A stretch of DNA of 51,571 bases from Methanosphaera sp. (GCA_017430835.1 JAFRMD010000072.1:1-51571); one strand, 5' to 3'; counted from the first letter of the stretch, positions 1-9,760 are shown. Notes: generated by a model not told the origin, from the sequence alone. Translations and numbers: made by a program.

Positions 1-120
1 AAGATTAACGCTGCTTTAGAGTTAGGTATTCCTGTTGTATTGATTAAAAGACCTAATGTTGAAAAATTAGATAATCATGTTATGGTTAGATCTATTGAAG
101 AATTAAAAGAAGTTTTATAA
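1..120 (+). CDS. cbiJ: C-terminal end of probable cobalt-precorrin-6A reductase (partial)
   Basis: The reading frame is open from the window edge and gives 39 residues before a TAA stop. The segment LGIPVVLIKRP, followed by a short helical tail, resembles the C-terminal end of the CbiJ/CobK precorrin-6x reductase family, where a residue run of this kind closes the last Rossmann-like half. That enzyme reduces the corrin ring precursor with NADPH during cobalamin synthesis, which agrees with a second cobalamin gene (cobQ) further along the window. Only about a sixth of the protein is visible, so the call rests on one motif. The gene converges with the minus-strand guide RNA and pan just downstream. 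Confidence 0.55.
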   Translation, partial: KINAALELGIPVVLIKRPNVEKLDNHVMVRSIEELKEVL

Positions 121-146
121 TATTATTTTTGATAGGAGGTTATAAT

Positions 147-217
147 AAAAATAGCCTCAGATCGCCCATCATTCATCATCACATCAGAGCTCATAGGGTT
201 CATCATTGGCTATTTTT
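147..217 (-). ncRNA. C/D-box guide sRNA (2'-O-methylation guide)
   Basis: Read on the minus strand, a 10-bp terminal stem (208-217 with 147-156) encloses box C AUGAUGA (206-200), a 12-nt guide (199-188), box D' CUGA (187-184), a 4-nt spacer, box C' AUGAUGA (179-173), a second 12-nt guide (172-161) and box D CUGA (160-157). Two 12-nt guides and a short D'-C' spacer are the standard architecture of archaeal C/D sRNAs that assemble with L7Ae, Nop5 and fibrillarin. The 3' arm of the stem ends in a U-run. The RNA starts 22 nt after the pan stop codon on the same strand, so it may be cut from the pan 3' UTR. The guides are ACCCUAUGAGCU (D') and AUGAUGGGCGAU (D). Confidence 0.85.
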
Positions 218-238
218 TCATTTTCATTTTTCTTAATC

Positions 239-1468
<1,230 letters not shown>

Positions 1469-1832
1469 AAAATGTTCCTCCTTTTAATTAAATATTTAAT
1501 TTTATCTTTAAAGGACTTTATTCTTTGATAAATCCTTTTTAATTAATTTTATATATTTTAGTTACAATTTTTTATTTTAATTTTTTGTTTAAAAGACTAC
1601 AGTATTAATATTATGAACTCATTATTATTATACTATTGTATAAAATTTGTACAAATTTTTCATTACAAAATATGAAGTTTAAATTTGACGAGCAATCTAG
1701 CCTATCATTTATGGATGAATAATTATAACAGTATTTTAAGCTAAATGATACTGAATTTTTCAATAAAAGATAAATATTAACTTAATTAAATAATAGATAT
1801 AATATATAACTAAAAAAATAAAAGTGAAAAAA
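1469..1832. promoter_or_regulatory. Divergent promoter region between pan and the MBF1 gene, with an 18-bp perfect palindrome
   Basis: No gene is visible in this AT-rich gap. It must hold the promoters of both flanking genes. A perfect 18-bp palindrome, AAAATTTGTACAAATTTT, lies at 1642-1659 near the middle. A TATA-like stretch (GATATAATATATAA) lies at about 1796-1809, roughly 25-35 bases before the MBF1 start, so that mRNA may have almost no leader. The palindrome has the shape of a dimeric regulator site, but the regulator is unknown. Confidence 0.4.
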
Positions 1833-2336
1833 ATGAACTGTGAAATATGTGGAAGCGAAATTAAAGGTCAACCATTAAAAACAAAAATAGATAATTCTGT
1901 AATGATAACATGCAAAGAATGTTCACGATATGGTAAAGTTCAGAATACACCACAACAAGACAACAGAAAACCTAAAAACAATAATAAAAAAAGAAACAAT
2001 AATTACAAATCCAACCAAAACAGAGCATATACAAGAAGACCTCAAGAAGAAGAATATGAATTAGTTGAAGACTACAAGAAATTAATCAGACAAGCAAGAG
2101 AAAAACAAGGCTTAACGCAAAGAGAGCTTGGTCAAAAAATATACGAAAGAGAATCAGTTATTGCACATATCGAAAATGGAAAAATGGTTCCAGACACAAA
2201 ACTTGCCAAAAAGATTGAAAAACTTCTTAGAATTAAAATTATTGAAAAAACAGAAACAGATGAACGTGAATTCCAAGATGCTAGACGATATAGAGAAGCA
2301 ACCATTGGAGACATCGCTCGTATAAAAAGAAAATAA
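1833..2336 (+). CDS. MBF1-type transcription factor (zinc finger plus HTH XRE domain)
   Basis: This is the archaeal homologue of multiprotein bridging factor 1. The N-terminus carries CEIC and a second CKEC pair, forming a zinc-ribbon-like module (residues 3-30). A low-complexity Asn/Lys/Arg/Gln linker follows (about 40-70), then an HTH_XRE domain (about 85-140) with the typical segments LTQRELGQKI and SVIAHIENGKMVPD. The ATG at 1833 was chosen over the GTG at 1824 because family members begin at the residue just before the first Cys pair. There is no strong SD, only a weak GTGA. It is divergent from pan and convergent with the next gene. Its regulatory targets are not known from sequence. 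Confidence 0.9.
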   Translation: MNCEICGSEIKGQPLKTKIDNSVMITCKECSRYGKVQNTPQQDNRKPKNNNKKRNNNYKSNQNRAYTRRPQEEEYELVEDYKKLIRQAREKQGLTQRELGQKIYERESVIAHIENGKMVPDTKLAKKIEKLLRIKIIEKTETDEREFQDARRYREATIGDIARIKRK

Positions 2337-2350
2337 TTTAAAATATTTTC

Positions 2351-2710
2351 TTATTTTTTCTTACTTTTAGAAGAATAATAACCATCAAATACCTTAGCTT
2401 TATCAAACTCTTTATTTAACTCTTTATATTCCGGATACTCTTCACTTACTACAATAACATGTGCAGGTGGGTGAGTTTTCTTAATATTTATAATACATAA
2501 TGTAGTATCTTCTTTTACTTTTACCAATACTGGTACTTTAATATCATCACGGGGTTTTTGTTTGATTACTCTTTCAGTGACATCAGAAACTTTATCCAAA
2601 GAAACTGCCTTTGGTTTACCTACAATAGTTAAATTTGCATGTCTTTCTAAATCTGCCAAAACATTTAAAGCCTTTTTCTTATTCATTGCCCTTATTAAAA
2701 TTAGTGCCAT
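2351..2710 (-). CDS. Conserved methanogen protein, probable DUF356 family
   Basis: The 119-residue soluble protein opens with ALILIRAMNKKKALNVLADLERH and ends in a lysine-rich tail (SSKSKKK). The opening and the length recall DUF356, a small family known mainly from methanogens with no assigned function; this match is from memory. The middle (residues 50-85) is rich in Lys and Val and predicts beta strands. The start has a clear GGAGG SD. It lies 51 bp downstream of the secreted 421-residue protein on the same strand and may be the last gene of the cell-wall operon, although it has no export signal. Confidence 0.55.
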   Translation of the reverse strand: MALILIRAMNKKKALNVLADLERHANLTIVGKPKAVSLDKVSDVTERVIKQKPRDDIKVPVLVKVKEDTTLCIINIKKTHPPAHVIVVSEEYPEYKELNKEFDKAKVFDGYYSSKSKKK

Positions 2711-2761
2711 GATTAACCTCCAAATTAAATAAAAAAATATAATAAAAAATAGAATGAAGAC

Positions 2762-4027
2762 TTAACGTCTTCTGAAGAACGATTTAATTAAGGAACTGCG
2801 GAATAATGCTAATAATATTAACAGAATACCAATAATACTCTGAATATTACCTAATACATCAAATATTTGAGAACTTATAGGTAAATTCCAAATTGGAGCA
2901 GTTCGTCCATTTGCCGCTGGAGTATAATATACACCTACTGCCTTAATATTTTCTTTAACATTTAAATCAGATGTATCGATGTGTTCTACCCCAACTATTG
3001 TACCACTGTCAATAGCCTTGTTAATGGATTTTGCTATTTGTATCGGATCATAACCAAATTTTGTAACTGCCGCATCTACAACATCAGAGGTTGCCTCGGA
3101 CAATCCTTTCTTATCAGAACCATATACTGAAACTGATGGATGATCACCAGATACTGTTATTGCATTACCTAAAGCTTCATATGCATATATTGTTGTTAAA
3201 GGACTTCCATCAACAGGTGATACCTGGTAGTTGTTTGCTTCAGGGAATCCTATACTCCATCCAGAGGAACTGACTTTTGAGTATGGTTTTTCCATTTCAT
3301 AACCAACATCATTTAAACGTTCCGGCGTGAACATATCTCCTGTTGTAACACCAGAAACCAAGTTGACTGCACCACCACCATGGTCTTCACCAGAATCTCT
3401 TGCAACTTCTCCAAATGCTTGAGATACAATAGTGGTTGCTGGATAACCATCCCTTATCATTTTACCTATATTCATTGCAGTTTGTAATCTTACACGGTCT
3501 GCAGTACCATATTTAGGATTTCCTTCAGAGTTACGAAGGTGAATAATTGCTCCTTTAGTTCCTGGAGGAACAGATACTACTCCACCACTTGCTGCTTGAA
3601 TTTTAATAACACTACTATTATCTACTGTTACAACGTATACTCTATAATCTCCACCTACTGCTATTCCTTTTGTAGGATTAACGGCCATTAAACGGATTCC
3701 ACCGAAACGCTGAGCAACACTAACTACCTGTTCAGGAGTTCCATTGTTTTGAAGCTGTGTAAGAGCTGTAATAATTGCAGCTACACGAACATCAGATGTA
3801 CCTTCCCCCCCTGATAGGAGTGCCATTTTATGCTCTTGTGAGAACAAAAATGTTGATTGGAACATGTTTGCTGCAAATGATTGGCTTCCCGCAGCACATC
3901 CATTAGGATCCTTACCTGTAGGATCAGTAATTACTGCCACGTTCATTGTTGCTGAAGCAGTTGCAGAAAATAGAACTAAGATTAATAGGAATAATGATAA
4001 TTTCCTTATCCTTGAATTATTAACCAT
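2762..4027 (-). CDS. Secreted, C-terminally membrane-anchored protein of a cell-wall operon, function unknown
   Basis: About 421 residues. An N-terminal signal peptide (hydrophobic segment LSLFLLILVLFSATASA) is followed by a mixed alpha/beta extracellular domain. A single C-terminal transmembrane helix (IIGILLILLALF) ends in a basic stop-transfer tail (RRR). Visible features are the glycine-rich stretch SGEDHGGGAVNLVSG and several Val/Ile-rich beta strands; no catalytic motif is recognised. Two adjacent ATGs are possible, and 4027 was chosen because it leaves a workable gap after the SD (AAGGTGGT). It starts 11 bp after the stop of the POTRA-like gene, so the two are surely co-transcribed and probably act together outside the membrane, downstream of two Mur ligases. 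Confidence 0.6.
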   Translation of the reverse strand: MVNNSRIRKLSLFLLILVLFSATASATMNVAVITDPTGKDPNGCAAGSQSFAANMFQSTFLFSQEHKMALLSGGEGTSDVRVAAIITALTQLQNNGTPEQVVSVAQRFGGIRLMAVNPTKGIAVGGDYRVYVVTVDNSSVIKIQAASGGVVSVPPGTKGAIIHLRNSEGNPKYGTADRVRLQTAMNIGKMIRDGYPATTIVSQAFGEVARDSGEDHGGGAVNLVSGVTTGDMFTPERLNDVGYEMEKPYSKVSSSGWSIGFPEANNYQVSPVDGSPLTTIYAYEALGNAITVSGDHPSVSVYGSDKKGLSEATSDVVDAAVTKFGYDPIQIAKSINKAIDSGTIVGVEHIDTSDLNVKENIKAVGVYYTPAANGRTAPIWNLPISSQIFDVLGNIQSIIGILLILLALFRSSLIKSFFRRR

Positions 4028-4038
4028 CATACCACCTT

Positions 4039-4515
4039 CTATTCTCCTGATGCATTTACACTAGGCATTGCATTTGAACTGTTCAAATATTTTTGGTTAA
4101 CTTTTATTACAGAGAAATCTTCAACAACATTAACAACAACGTTTCCTGTAGTCGAATCTACTTGGATATCAACCACATTTATTGGAGCAATTGCTGTTCC
4201 TGGTATTGTCGATTGTTTGACTAACTGTTCTACATTTTGAATTGCATCAGACAATAATAATTGTCTTTGAGAGGTAATTAGAGTATTTCCTTTAATATAA
4301 CTGCCATCCCTAAATCCAGCAGATTCAACATTTGTTTTTATCGTACTTAATGGAACAACATCATTTCCTTTTATCATGACCCCAGCTATTGGAACACCAT
4401 CATCCGTACTGTTTGATGATGCAAAAGCTATATATGACATGGCTCTACCCGATAAAATTAAAACAAATGCTAAAATTAAAATAATTAAAGTATCTCTTCT
4501 AACTTTAATAAACAA
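4039..4515 (-). CDS. Membrane-anchored protein with a POTRA-like domain
   Basis: The 158-residue protein has an N-terminal signal anchor (residues 8-33, DTLIILILAFVLILSG...). The exported region begins VPIAGVMIKGNDVVPLSTIK, and its pattern (V-x-I-x-G-N-x-V-x-x-x-x-I) is that of POTRA-type domains of FtsQ, TPS and BamA proteins. The remainder contains short strands of the type VDIQVDSTTGNVVVNVVED, close to the last strands of a POTRA fold. The start is TTG, chosen because GAGGTG lies five bases before it and no ATG is available. The next gene starts 11 bp downstream. The assignment is a pattern match only; in bacteria such domains dock partners at the cell envelope. Confidence 0.55.
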   Translation of the reverse strand: MFIKVRRDTLIILILAFVLILSGRAMSYIAFASSNSTDDGVPIAGVMIKGNDVVPLSTIKTNVESAGFRDGSYIKGNTLITSQRQLLLSDAIQNVEQLVKQSTIPGTAIAPINVVDIQVDSTTGNVVVNVVEDFSVIKVNQKYLNSSNAMPSVNASGE

Positions 4516-4576
4516 AATTTCACCTCAATCATAGTATTATGTTTAAAGTCTCTTAATATTAGATTTCTATTATAAG

Positions 4577-4593
4577 CTGATAACATTTATCAG
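4577..4593. promoter_or_regulatory. Short perfect inverted repeat upstream of the POTRA-like gene
   Basis: The arms CTGATAA (4577-4583) and TTATCAG (4587-4593) are separated by three bases. It lies in the 171-bp gap between the second Mur ligase and the POTRA-like gene, about 60 bp upstream of the latter. No U-run follows on the minus strand, so an operator or mRNA hairpin is more likely than a terminator. Confidence 0.35.
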
Positions 4594-4686
4594 TCATAAA
4601 TACAGCTATATTATATTTTTAATTCTAATAGTATATAATTTTAACAAAAAAAGAGTTGATAAAAAAATCAATCTAAACGTCATAGA

Positions 4687-6231
4687 TTAGATTTCCAAAT
4701 GATTTAATATATCATACTTAAATTTAAAAGCAGCTTCACCAGTACATACCAATAAATCAGCATCAATTGTTAAGGCTTTATTTAACCCTACCAATACTTG
4801 TTCTTCCGTTGCACCAAGTGTTCCTTCCTTATCCCCTTCAGGCATATAATCCGGCAATATAATTTTATCCCCATATTTTCCTGTTTCAAGTACTTTTTTT
4901 GCACAAATAAAAGCATTATGAGAAGCAGGTACCACATAATCAGCATATTCAAGTGAACGTTCAAGTATTTCCTTATCTGCTTCAATCCCCGATTCTGATG
5001 AAACGGTTATCACATTTACAATTGTATCATATAATATTTTTAATTCTTTGAGGACTGTTGTGATTCCTGCAGGATTATGAGCATAATCAACCATTATCTG
5101 TTTATTGCCAATTACTGTTAACTTCTCCATTCTCCCAGCAACACCCTCAAATTCTGAAACTGCTTTAATGATTGTTGGATACTCCATTTTCAATTCATTG
5201 TGTGCTACAATTATTGAACCAAGTGCATTATAAATGTTATGAACCCCATTAATTTTTAGAGAGAATTCATATTTTTCATTCTCTGGTGTGACTAATGTGA
5301 ACTTGTTGTGCTGGTCATTAATATTTGTTGCAAGGTAGTCCGGTTTCTCATATTTTATTCCACAAGAGCATTCATAACGTCCTACTCCTGCAATAATTTC
5401 ATCCATCTCTATCTGTTTACCGCAAACGCACTGCTTTTTATCATGACGACGAATATTATGTTCAATTCCAAAGGTTATAACTTTTCCCTTATAGTTTAAC
5501 TCCCTGATTAATCCTTTAATTGTAGGATCATCATTATTAACTATTATTTCCTTACCCTGTAATAATTTAATAAGCTCACCTTTTACTTTAGCATATGACA
5601 AGAAATCTGCATTTTCATCCAAATGATCTGGAGTAATATTAGTTATTAAGCCAACATCTGGTTTACAAGGTCCTGCTAATTTTTTTAAACTTCCTGAAAT
5701 ACCGAACGTTCCAGTTTCAAGTACATTTAAGTCACCTTTAAGGCGTGACTGTAGTGCCGGTATATCTCCAGCATTTCCCTGCATTCCCTCCAAGTTATGT
5801 TCACTGGGATGTTTTCCTCCATATCTTGCAATATACTTAAGCAAGTTTGTTGTTGTAGTTTTACCATTAGTTCCCGTAATGCAAATTACAGGATGTGCAG
5901 GCTCAAATAATGATAATATATCCTCTACCGTAACAAAGGTTATGTTTTTTTCTTTTGCTTTTCTGTATTGTTCTGATTTGGATTTAATTAATGCTATTGG
6001 TAAGATGATATAATCTATTTTTTCATAGAATTCATCAGGGATTTTTCCATGAATCACTTCAATATCAGGATAGTTTTTTAATGCTGAGTTAAATAAGCAT
6101 TCCTCTTCTTTTAGCATGTCATTAGCTATTACCTTATAACCATTATCTGACAGTATTCTTGCTATGAGGTTACCGTTTATTCCACAGACCCCGACAACAC
6201 CAAATACTGCATCTTCTTTAATGTTCATCAT
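4687..6231 (-). CDS. Pseudomurein-type Mur ligase with a Cys4 insertion
   Basis: An ATP-dependent amino-acid ligase of the Mur superfamily, in Methanobacteriales assigned to building the pseudomurein peptide. The 514 residues comprise an N-terminal Rossmann-like domain (GVVGVCGINGN), a central ATPase domain with GTNGKTTTT at 120-128, ITPDHLDENAD near 199-209 and the NNDDP segment. Between them sits an insertion with two Cys pairs (Cys268, 270, 288, 290) that looks like a zinc knuckle, as in MurT-type ligases. The C-terminal domain begins near GVAGRMEKL and holds VDYAHNP. It overlaps the upstream ligase gene by 14 bp, which indicates translational coupling. Which amino acid it adds cannot be told from sequence. 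Confidence 0.85.
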   Translation of the reverse strand: MMNIKEDAVFGVVGVCGINGNLIARILSDNGYKVIANDMLKEEECLFNSALKNYPDIEVIHGKIPDEFYEKIDYIILPIALIKSKSEQYRKAKEKNITFVTVEDILSLFEPAHPVICITGTNGKTTTTNLLKYIARYGGKHPSEHNLEGMQGNAGDIPALQSRLKGDLNVLETGTFGISGSLKKLAGPCKPDVGLITNITPDHLDENADFLSYAKVKGELIKLLQGKEIIVNNDDPTIKGLIRELNYKGKVITFGIEHNIRRHDKKQCVCGKQIEMDEIIAGVGRYECSCGIKYEKPDYLATNINDQHNKFTLVTPENEKYEFSLKINGVHNIYNALGSIIVAHNELKMEYPTIIKAVSEFEGVAGRMEKLTVIGNKQIMVDYAHNPAGITTVLKELKILYDTIVNVITVSSESGIEADKEILERSLEYADYVVPASHNAFICAKKVLETGKYGDKIILPDYMPEGDKEGTLGATEEQVLVGLNKALTIDADLLVCTGEAAFKFKYDILNHLEI

Positions 6232-7663
6232 TTGAATACCTTCTATGTCCTTCCTGCAATCCCCTAAGCATTTTATCTTTTACTTGTTGATAACTGTTTG
6301 AAGCTCCTGCACCTACATGTACAATAATGTCTCCCGGTTTTGCATATTTTACGGCAAGTTCTGCTGCTTCATCAACATCACATACTGCAAGTTTTGGAAT
6401 ATCTGCTTCTGCAGCATTTAATAATTCCAATGCTCCATCCATATTTAGCGTGTCAGTGATTTCAACATAACCTGTTGCTATCAGCATGTTTGCATAGTCT
6501 GCCACTACACGTCCACTTTCTGCTTTGTCCCGTATACTGGTTGAATCAACACTACCATATATTATAATGAGGTTTTCATCTTTTATTGCTTCCAATGCCT
6601 GTCTTACGCTTTGACCATATGATGCATCATAATAGGCATCTGCTCCATTATATTTTCCAAGGTATTCCATCCTTCCACCTACGGTTTCGAATGATTCTAT
6701 ACCCTTTTTAATATCTTCTAATGATATTCCATATATTATGCTTGTTGCTATTGCAGCTGTAAGATTTTCATAGTTATAGTTTGCTATAGTTTTGAGGTTA
6801 ATTTTAGTTTCAACTTTTTGGTTATTTTCTTTATATGTGATATGATATTGACCATCTTTTATAAATCCAGTAAATTGTGGCGCATATTTCTCCAAATCTA
6901 TCTCATCAGAAAATGAATTTAGCATGTTGTAATATATGGTATCATAACGTTTGTGTGTTAATATTTCACCACACTGGCTATTTGCAATAAGGGTTTTGCT
7001 AGTTTCAAGAAGAATAGACTTGCGGTCCACATATCTTTGCATAGAACCACCAAATTCTGATAGATGTTCCGGAATAAGATTTGTGATTACACCAATATCC
7101 AATGGGATTTCACCAATTAAACCAAGAGTTCCATGCGGTAATTCTAAAACAGCAATGTCAGCACCCTTATATTCGCCACTGATAATATCATTCACAATTG
7201 CTTCACTTACAAGATTTTGTTTCATGGAGGAACACTGATAAACATTTAAACCTGCAGCTTGGAAAATACTGGTAATCATTGCAGTAGTAGTAGTTTTACC
7301 GAAAGATCCCGTTATACCAATCTTTGGCATGTCAATAATATCACTAATAATATCACTTACAAATTTACGAGTGATAACTGTTAAACCATTCTCCTGAGCC
7401 TCTTTTCTTATGGGTGCATCAGCAGGTATGGTGGGTGCTAGATAAATCGCATCATAGCCAGATATATCTGGATTTTTAACACCTAAATCTAAGTTAACAC
7501 CTTCTCCAACAAGAACATCCAATAAACCTTGACGCCTAGTCGTAAACTCTTCATAACATTTCGCATCAGTTAAGGTAACATTAACACCCTGATGGTTTAA
7601 TAACTTAGCAACAGGCCTTCCAGCGTTACCTGCACCAATTATAATACACTTTTTAATATTCAT
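6218..7663 (-). CDS. Pseudomurein-type Mur ligase, MurC/MurD-like, variant P-loop
   Basis: This 481-residue protein has the three-domain Mur layout. The N-terminus is a NAD-like fold (CIIIGAGNAGRPVAKLL) of the MurC/MurD kind. The ATPase domain has GSFGKTTTT at 119-127, where the usual Asn of GTNGKT is replaced by Phe. It continues with TNLIPEHLSEFG, and the C-terminal domain starts near GGRMEYLGKY with YYDASYGQS in the place of the DDYAHxP motif. The ATG has GAGGTTG upstream. It is the first gene of the minus-strand wall operon and overlaps the next ligase. It probably attaches an early amino acid of the pseudomurein peptide; a related amide-bond ligation cannot be excluded. Confidence 0.8.
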   Translation of the reverse strand: MNIKKCIIIGAGNAGRPVAKLLNHQGVNVTLTDAKCYEEFTTRRQGLLDVLVGEGVNLDLGVKNPDISGYDAIYLAPTIPADAPIRKEAQENGLTVITRKFVSDIISDIIDMPKIGITGSFGKTTTTAMITSIFQAAGLNVYQCSSMKQNLVSEAIVNDIISGEYKGADIAVLELPHGTLGLIGEIPLDIGVITNLIPEHLSEFGGSMQRYVDRKSILLETSKTLIANSQCGEILTHKRYDTIYYNMLNSFSDEIDLEKYAPQFTGFIKDGQYHITYKENNQKVETKINLKTIANYNYENLTAAIATSIIYGISLEDIKKGIESFETVGGRMEYLGKYNGADAYYDASYGQSVRQALEAIKDENLIIIYGSVDSTSIRDKAESGRVVADYANMLIATGYVEITDTLNMDGALELLNAAEADIPKLAVCDVDEAAELAVKYAKPGDIIVHVGAGASNSYQQVKDKMLRGLQEGHRRYSNDEH

Positions 7664-7883
7664 AAAAACAACCTCAATATTTTGTATAATTAAAAGAATA
7701 TCAAAAACGATACATCTTACAAAGCATAATTATCTATTATAATATTATTTTGTAATTAATGAATAATAAAATATTAGAAAAAATAGGAATAATAATTTAA
7801 CATTGCCATTATGAAAAGCTGATTTTATATTAAAAGAAAAAATATCAACAATAATACAAAAAAATATTGTAAAAAAAATGAGT

Positions 7884-7910
7884 AATGTTTGAAAATTAGT
7901 ATCAAACATT
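7884..7910 (-). terminator. Intrinsic-type terminator of the Ig-repeat surface protein gene
   Basis: On the minus strand an 8-bp perfect stem (AATGTTTG with CAAACATT, 11-nt loop) begins right at the stop codon of the surface protein gene. It is followed within about five bases by a run of eight T (7872-7879). The shape is that of a hairpin/U-run terminator. Confidence 0.6.
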
Positions 7911-9760
7911 TATTTAGTAACAGTTAATTTAACTTTTTTACTGCTTGCAGTGTATTTACTGTCCTTAATAGCTGAGAACACAAGGTTATATTTTCCTTTT
8001 TTAAGTTTTGTAGGTATTTTAACACTTAATTTACCTTTTTTTACAGTAACCTGTTTTTTAACTATTTTACCATTAAGTTTAATATTTACTTTTATAATTC
8101 CTTTTAATGCTTTACCATTTGAATCAACGATAGTTGCTTTTACATTTGTTGTTTTCTTATTAGTTTTAACTGCTTTGGCTTTGATTTTTGTTTTAGTTCT
8201 TGAAACGGTAAGTGTTGTTTTAACTGATTTTGTGTTATGAATATCAGATGTGTAAGTGGCTGTAATCGTGTATTTCTTAGCGTCATACCCTGGAATGGTA
8301 TATTTTAGTGTTGCAACTCCTTTACTTACTGCTACTTTTTTAATTGTTTTTGAAGCTATTTTGTATGTAACATATCCTGTTGTAACTAATTTATTATTGT
8401 CTTTAACTTGTGTTTTAAGAGTTATTGTACCATATGATGTTGCTTTTACTTTTGTTGTTAATAGTTTTGGTACTGCAATTCTTTTTAGTATTGTAATTTT
8501 TGATGATTTTTGTGTGTTACTGTTTTTGTAGTATTCATTTCCATTGTATTGGGCAGTTAATGTTTTATAGTTTAGATTATCTTTTGTTGCTTTGAAAGTA
8601 TATTTTGCAACACCATTCTTTACTGTTATTGCTTTAGAATTTACTGCTTTACCATTTATTTTGAAAGTTACTGTTCCATTGCTTACTTTACTATTGTCAG
8701 AATCTTTAATTGTTGCTGTTAAAGTGATTTGATCATTGATGTATCCGGTTACCTGATTTGTTGTGATTGAAGTAGTTTTTTGTACTATCTCATCTTCAAC
8801 TGGTGTGTCCCAATAGTCATCTTCGTCATCATCATCAGAATCATCATCTCCAGAATCATCATCTCCAGAATCATCATCCAAATCCGGTGTGAAAAGATAT
8901 TCTTCTTCAACTTTTTCATACCTATTATTATTTCCAACAATTATAGTTAATTTGTATTCTTTTTTCGATAACTTAGCTTCCAAATCAATATATTCATCAA
9001 TATAACCATCATCGATCGTGTAGTTCTTAATTGTTCTTTGATTAATTTTTAAAACTACTTTTGATTTACCTTCAATTGGATTTCCATCAGAATCAATAAC
9101 TGAAGCTCCAATATCTATACTCTCAGCATCAGCTTCAATATAAATATCATCATCTATACTAGCACCCACTTTCTTAATATTAACAATCTTGCTGGTTTCA
9201 ACCCTATTATATGATGAATTTCTGAAAACCAGACTTATATTATAACTACTTTTTCGGAAAGAAGTCATGTCAATATTATGATATACGTCACCGTCATATA
9301 CTTTTATTTTGACAGGATTATTATCATCATCCCTTAATGTTTTACCATTAATCTTAAAAACGGCTCTTCCATTAAGACCTTCTTCAGTTTCAGCATCAAT
9401 AACTCGAGCGGATAGTTCAACATCATCACTTATTTCTATTTCATCCTCCATAGTTATTTCAGCAACACCATCTCGTTTTACAACATTTGTATCCTCTTTA
9501 ACATTTTTTTCAACATTTGCTGAAAGAGTTTTCTTATTCAATGTTTTATTTGTGTTTTTATCAGATTGTTGTACTGCACCTTTTTTAGTAACTGTTTTAG
9601 TCTTTATAGGTGTTTTAAGTGCATCAGTCTTTGTCACTGTTTTTTTAGCTAGTTTTGATTTTGAAACCGTGCTATTGTCTGCTGCTACACTTACTGATAA
9701 ACCAACTAACAACAATACAAATAAAAGTACAAAGAACATCTTTTTTGTATTTTTAGTCAT
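7910..9760 (-). CDS. Large secreted adhesin-like protein with Ig-like (Big_1-type) repeats
   Basis: About 616 residues. A signal peptide (MFFVLLFVLLLVGLSVSVAA) is followed by a Lys/Thr-rich stretch. Two degenerate beta domains come next (about 105-290), then an Asp-rich linker (about 295-320, repeats of DDDSG). After it lie four or so Ig-like repeats, each with a core such as GTVTFKINGK, GYVTYKIASK or GIIKVNIKLNGK and an ending like YTFKATKDN or YTITATYTSD. This is the architecture of archaeal adhesin-like and invasin-type repeat proteins. The ATG at 9760 was chosen over the TTG at 9766 because GGAG lies 7 nt upstream. No transmembrane helix or sorting motif is seen at the C-terminus. The ligand is unknown. 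Confidence 0.8.
   Translation of the reverse strand: MTKNTKKMFFVLLFVLLLVGLSVSVAADNSTVSKSKLAKKTVTKTDALKTPIKTKTVTKKGAVQQSDKNTNKTLNKKTLSANVEKNVKEDTNVVKRDGVAEITMEDEIEISDDVELSARVIDAETEEGLNGRAVFKINGKTLRDDDNNPVKIKVYDGDVYHNIDMTSFRKSSYNISLVFRNSSYNRVETSKIVNIKKVGASIDDDIYIEADAESIDIGASVIDSDGNPIEGKSKVVLKINQRTIKNYTIDDGYIDEYIDLEAKLSKKEYKLTIIVGNNNRYEKVEEEYLFTPDLDDDSGDDDSGDDDSDDDDEDDYWDTPVEDEIVQKTTSITTNQVTGYINDQITLTATIKDSDNSKVSNGTVTFKINGKAVNSKAITVKNGVAKYTFKATKDNLNYKTLTAQYNGNEYYKNSNTQKSSKITILKRIAVPKLLTTKVKATSYGTITLKTQVKDNNKLVTTGYVTYKIASKTIKKVAVSKGVATLKYTIPGYDAKKYTITATYTSDIHNTKSVKTTLTVSRTKTKIKAKAVKTNKKTTNVKATIVDSNGKALKGIIKVNIKLNGKIVKKQVTVKKGKLSVKIPTKLKKGKYNLVFSAIKDSKYTASSKKVKLTVTK
8832..8879. repeat. Short in-frame tandem repeat (15-bp unit) in the Asp-rich linker
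   Basis: Within the surface protein gene a 15-bp unit (ATCATCATCTCCAGA on the plus strand) is repeated about three times and encodes the DDDSG segments. Such units can gain or lose copies by slippage without changing frame, altering only the length of the acidic spacer. Confidence 0.6.
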
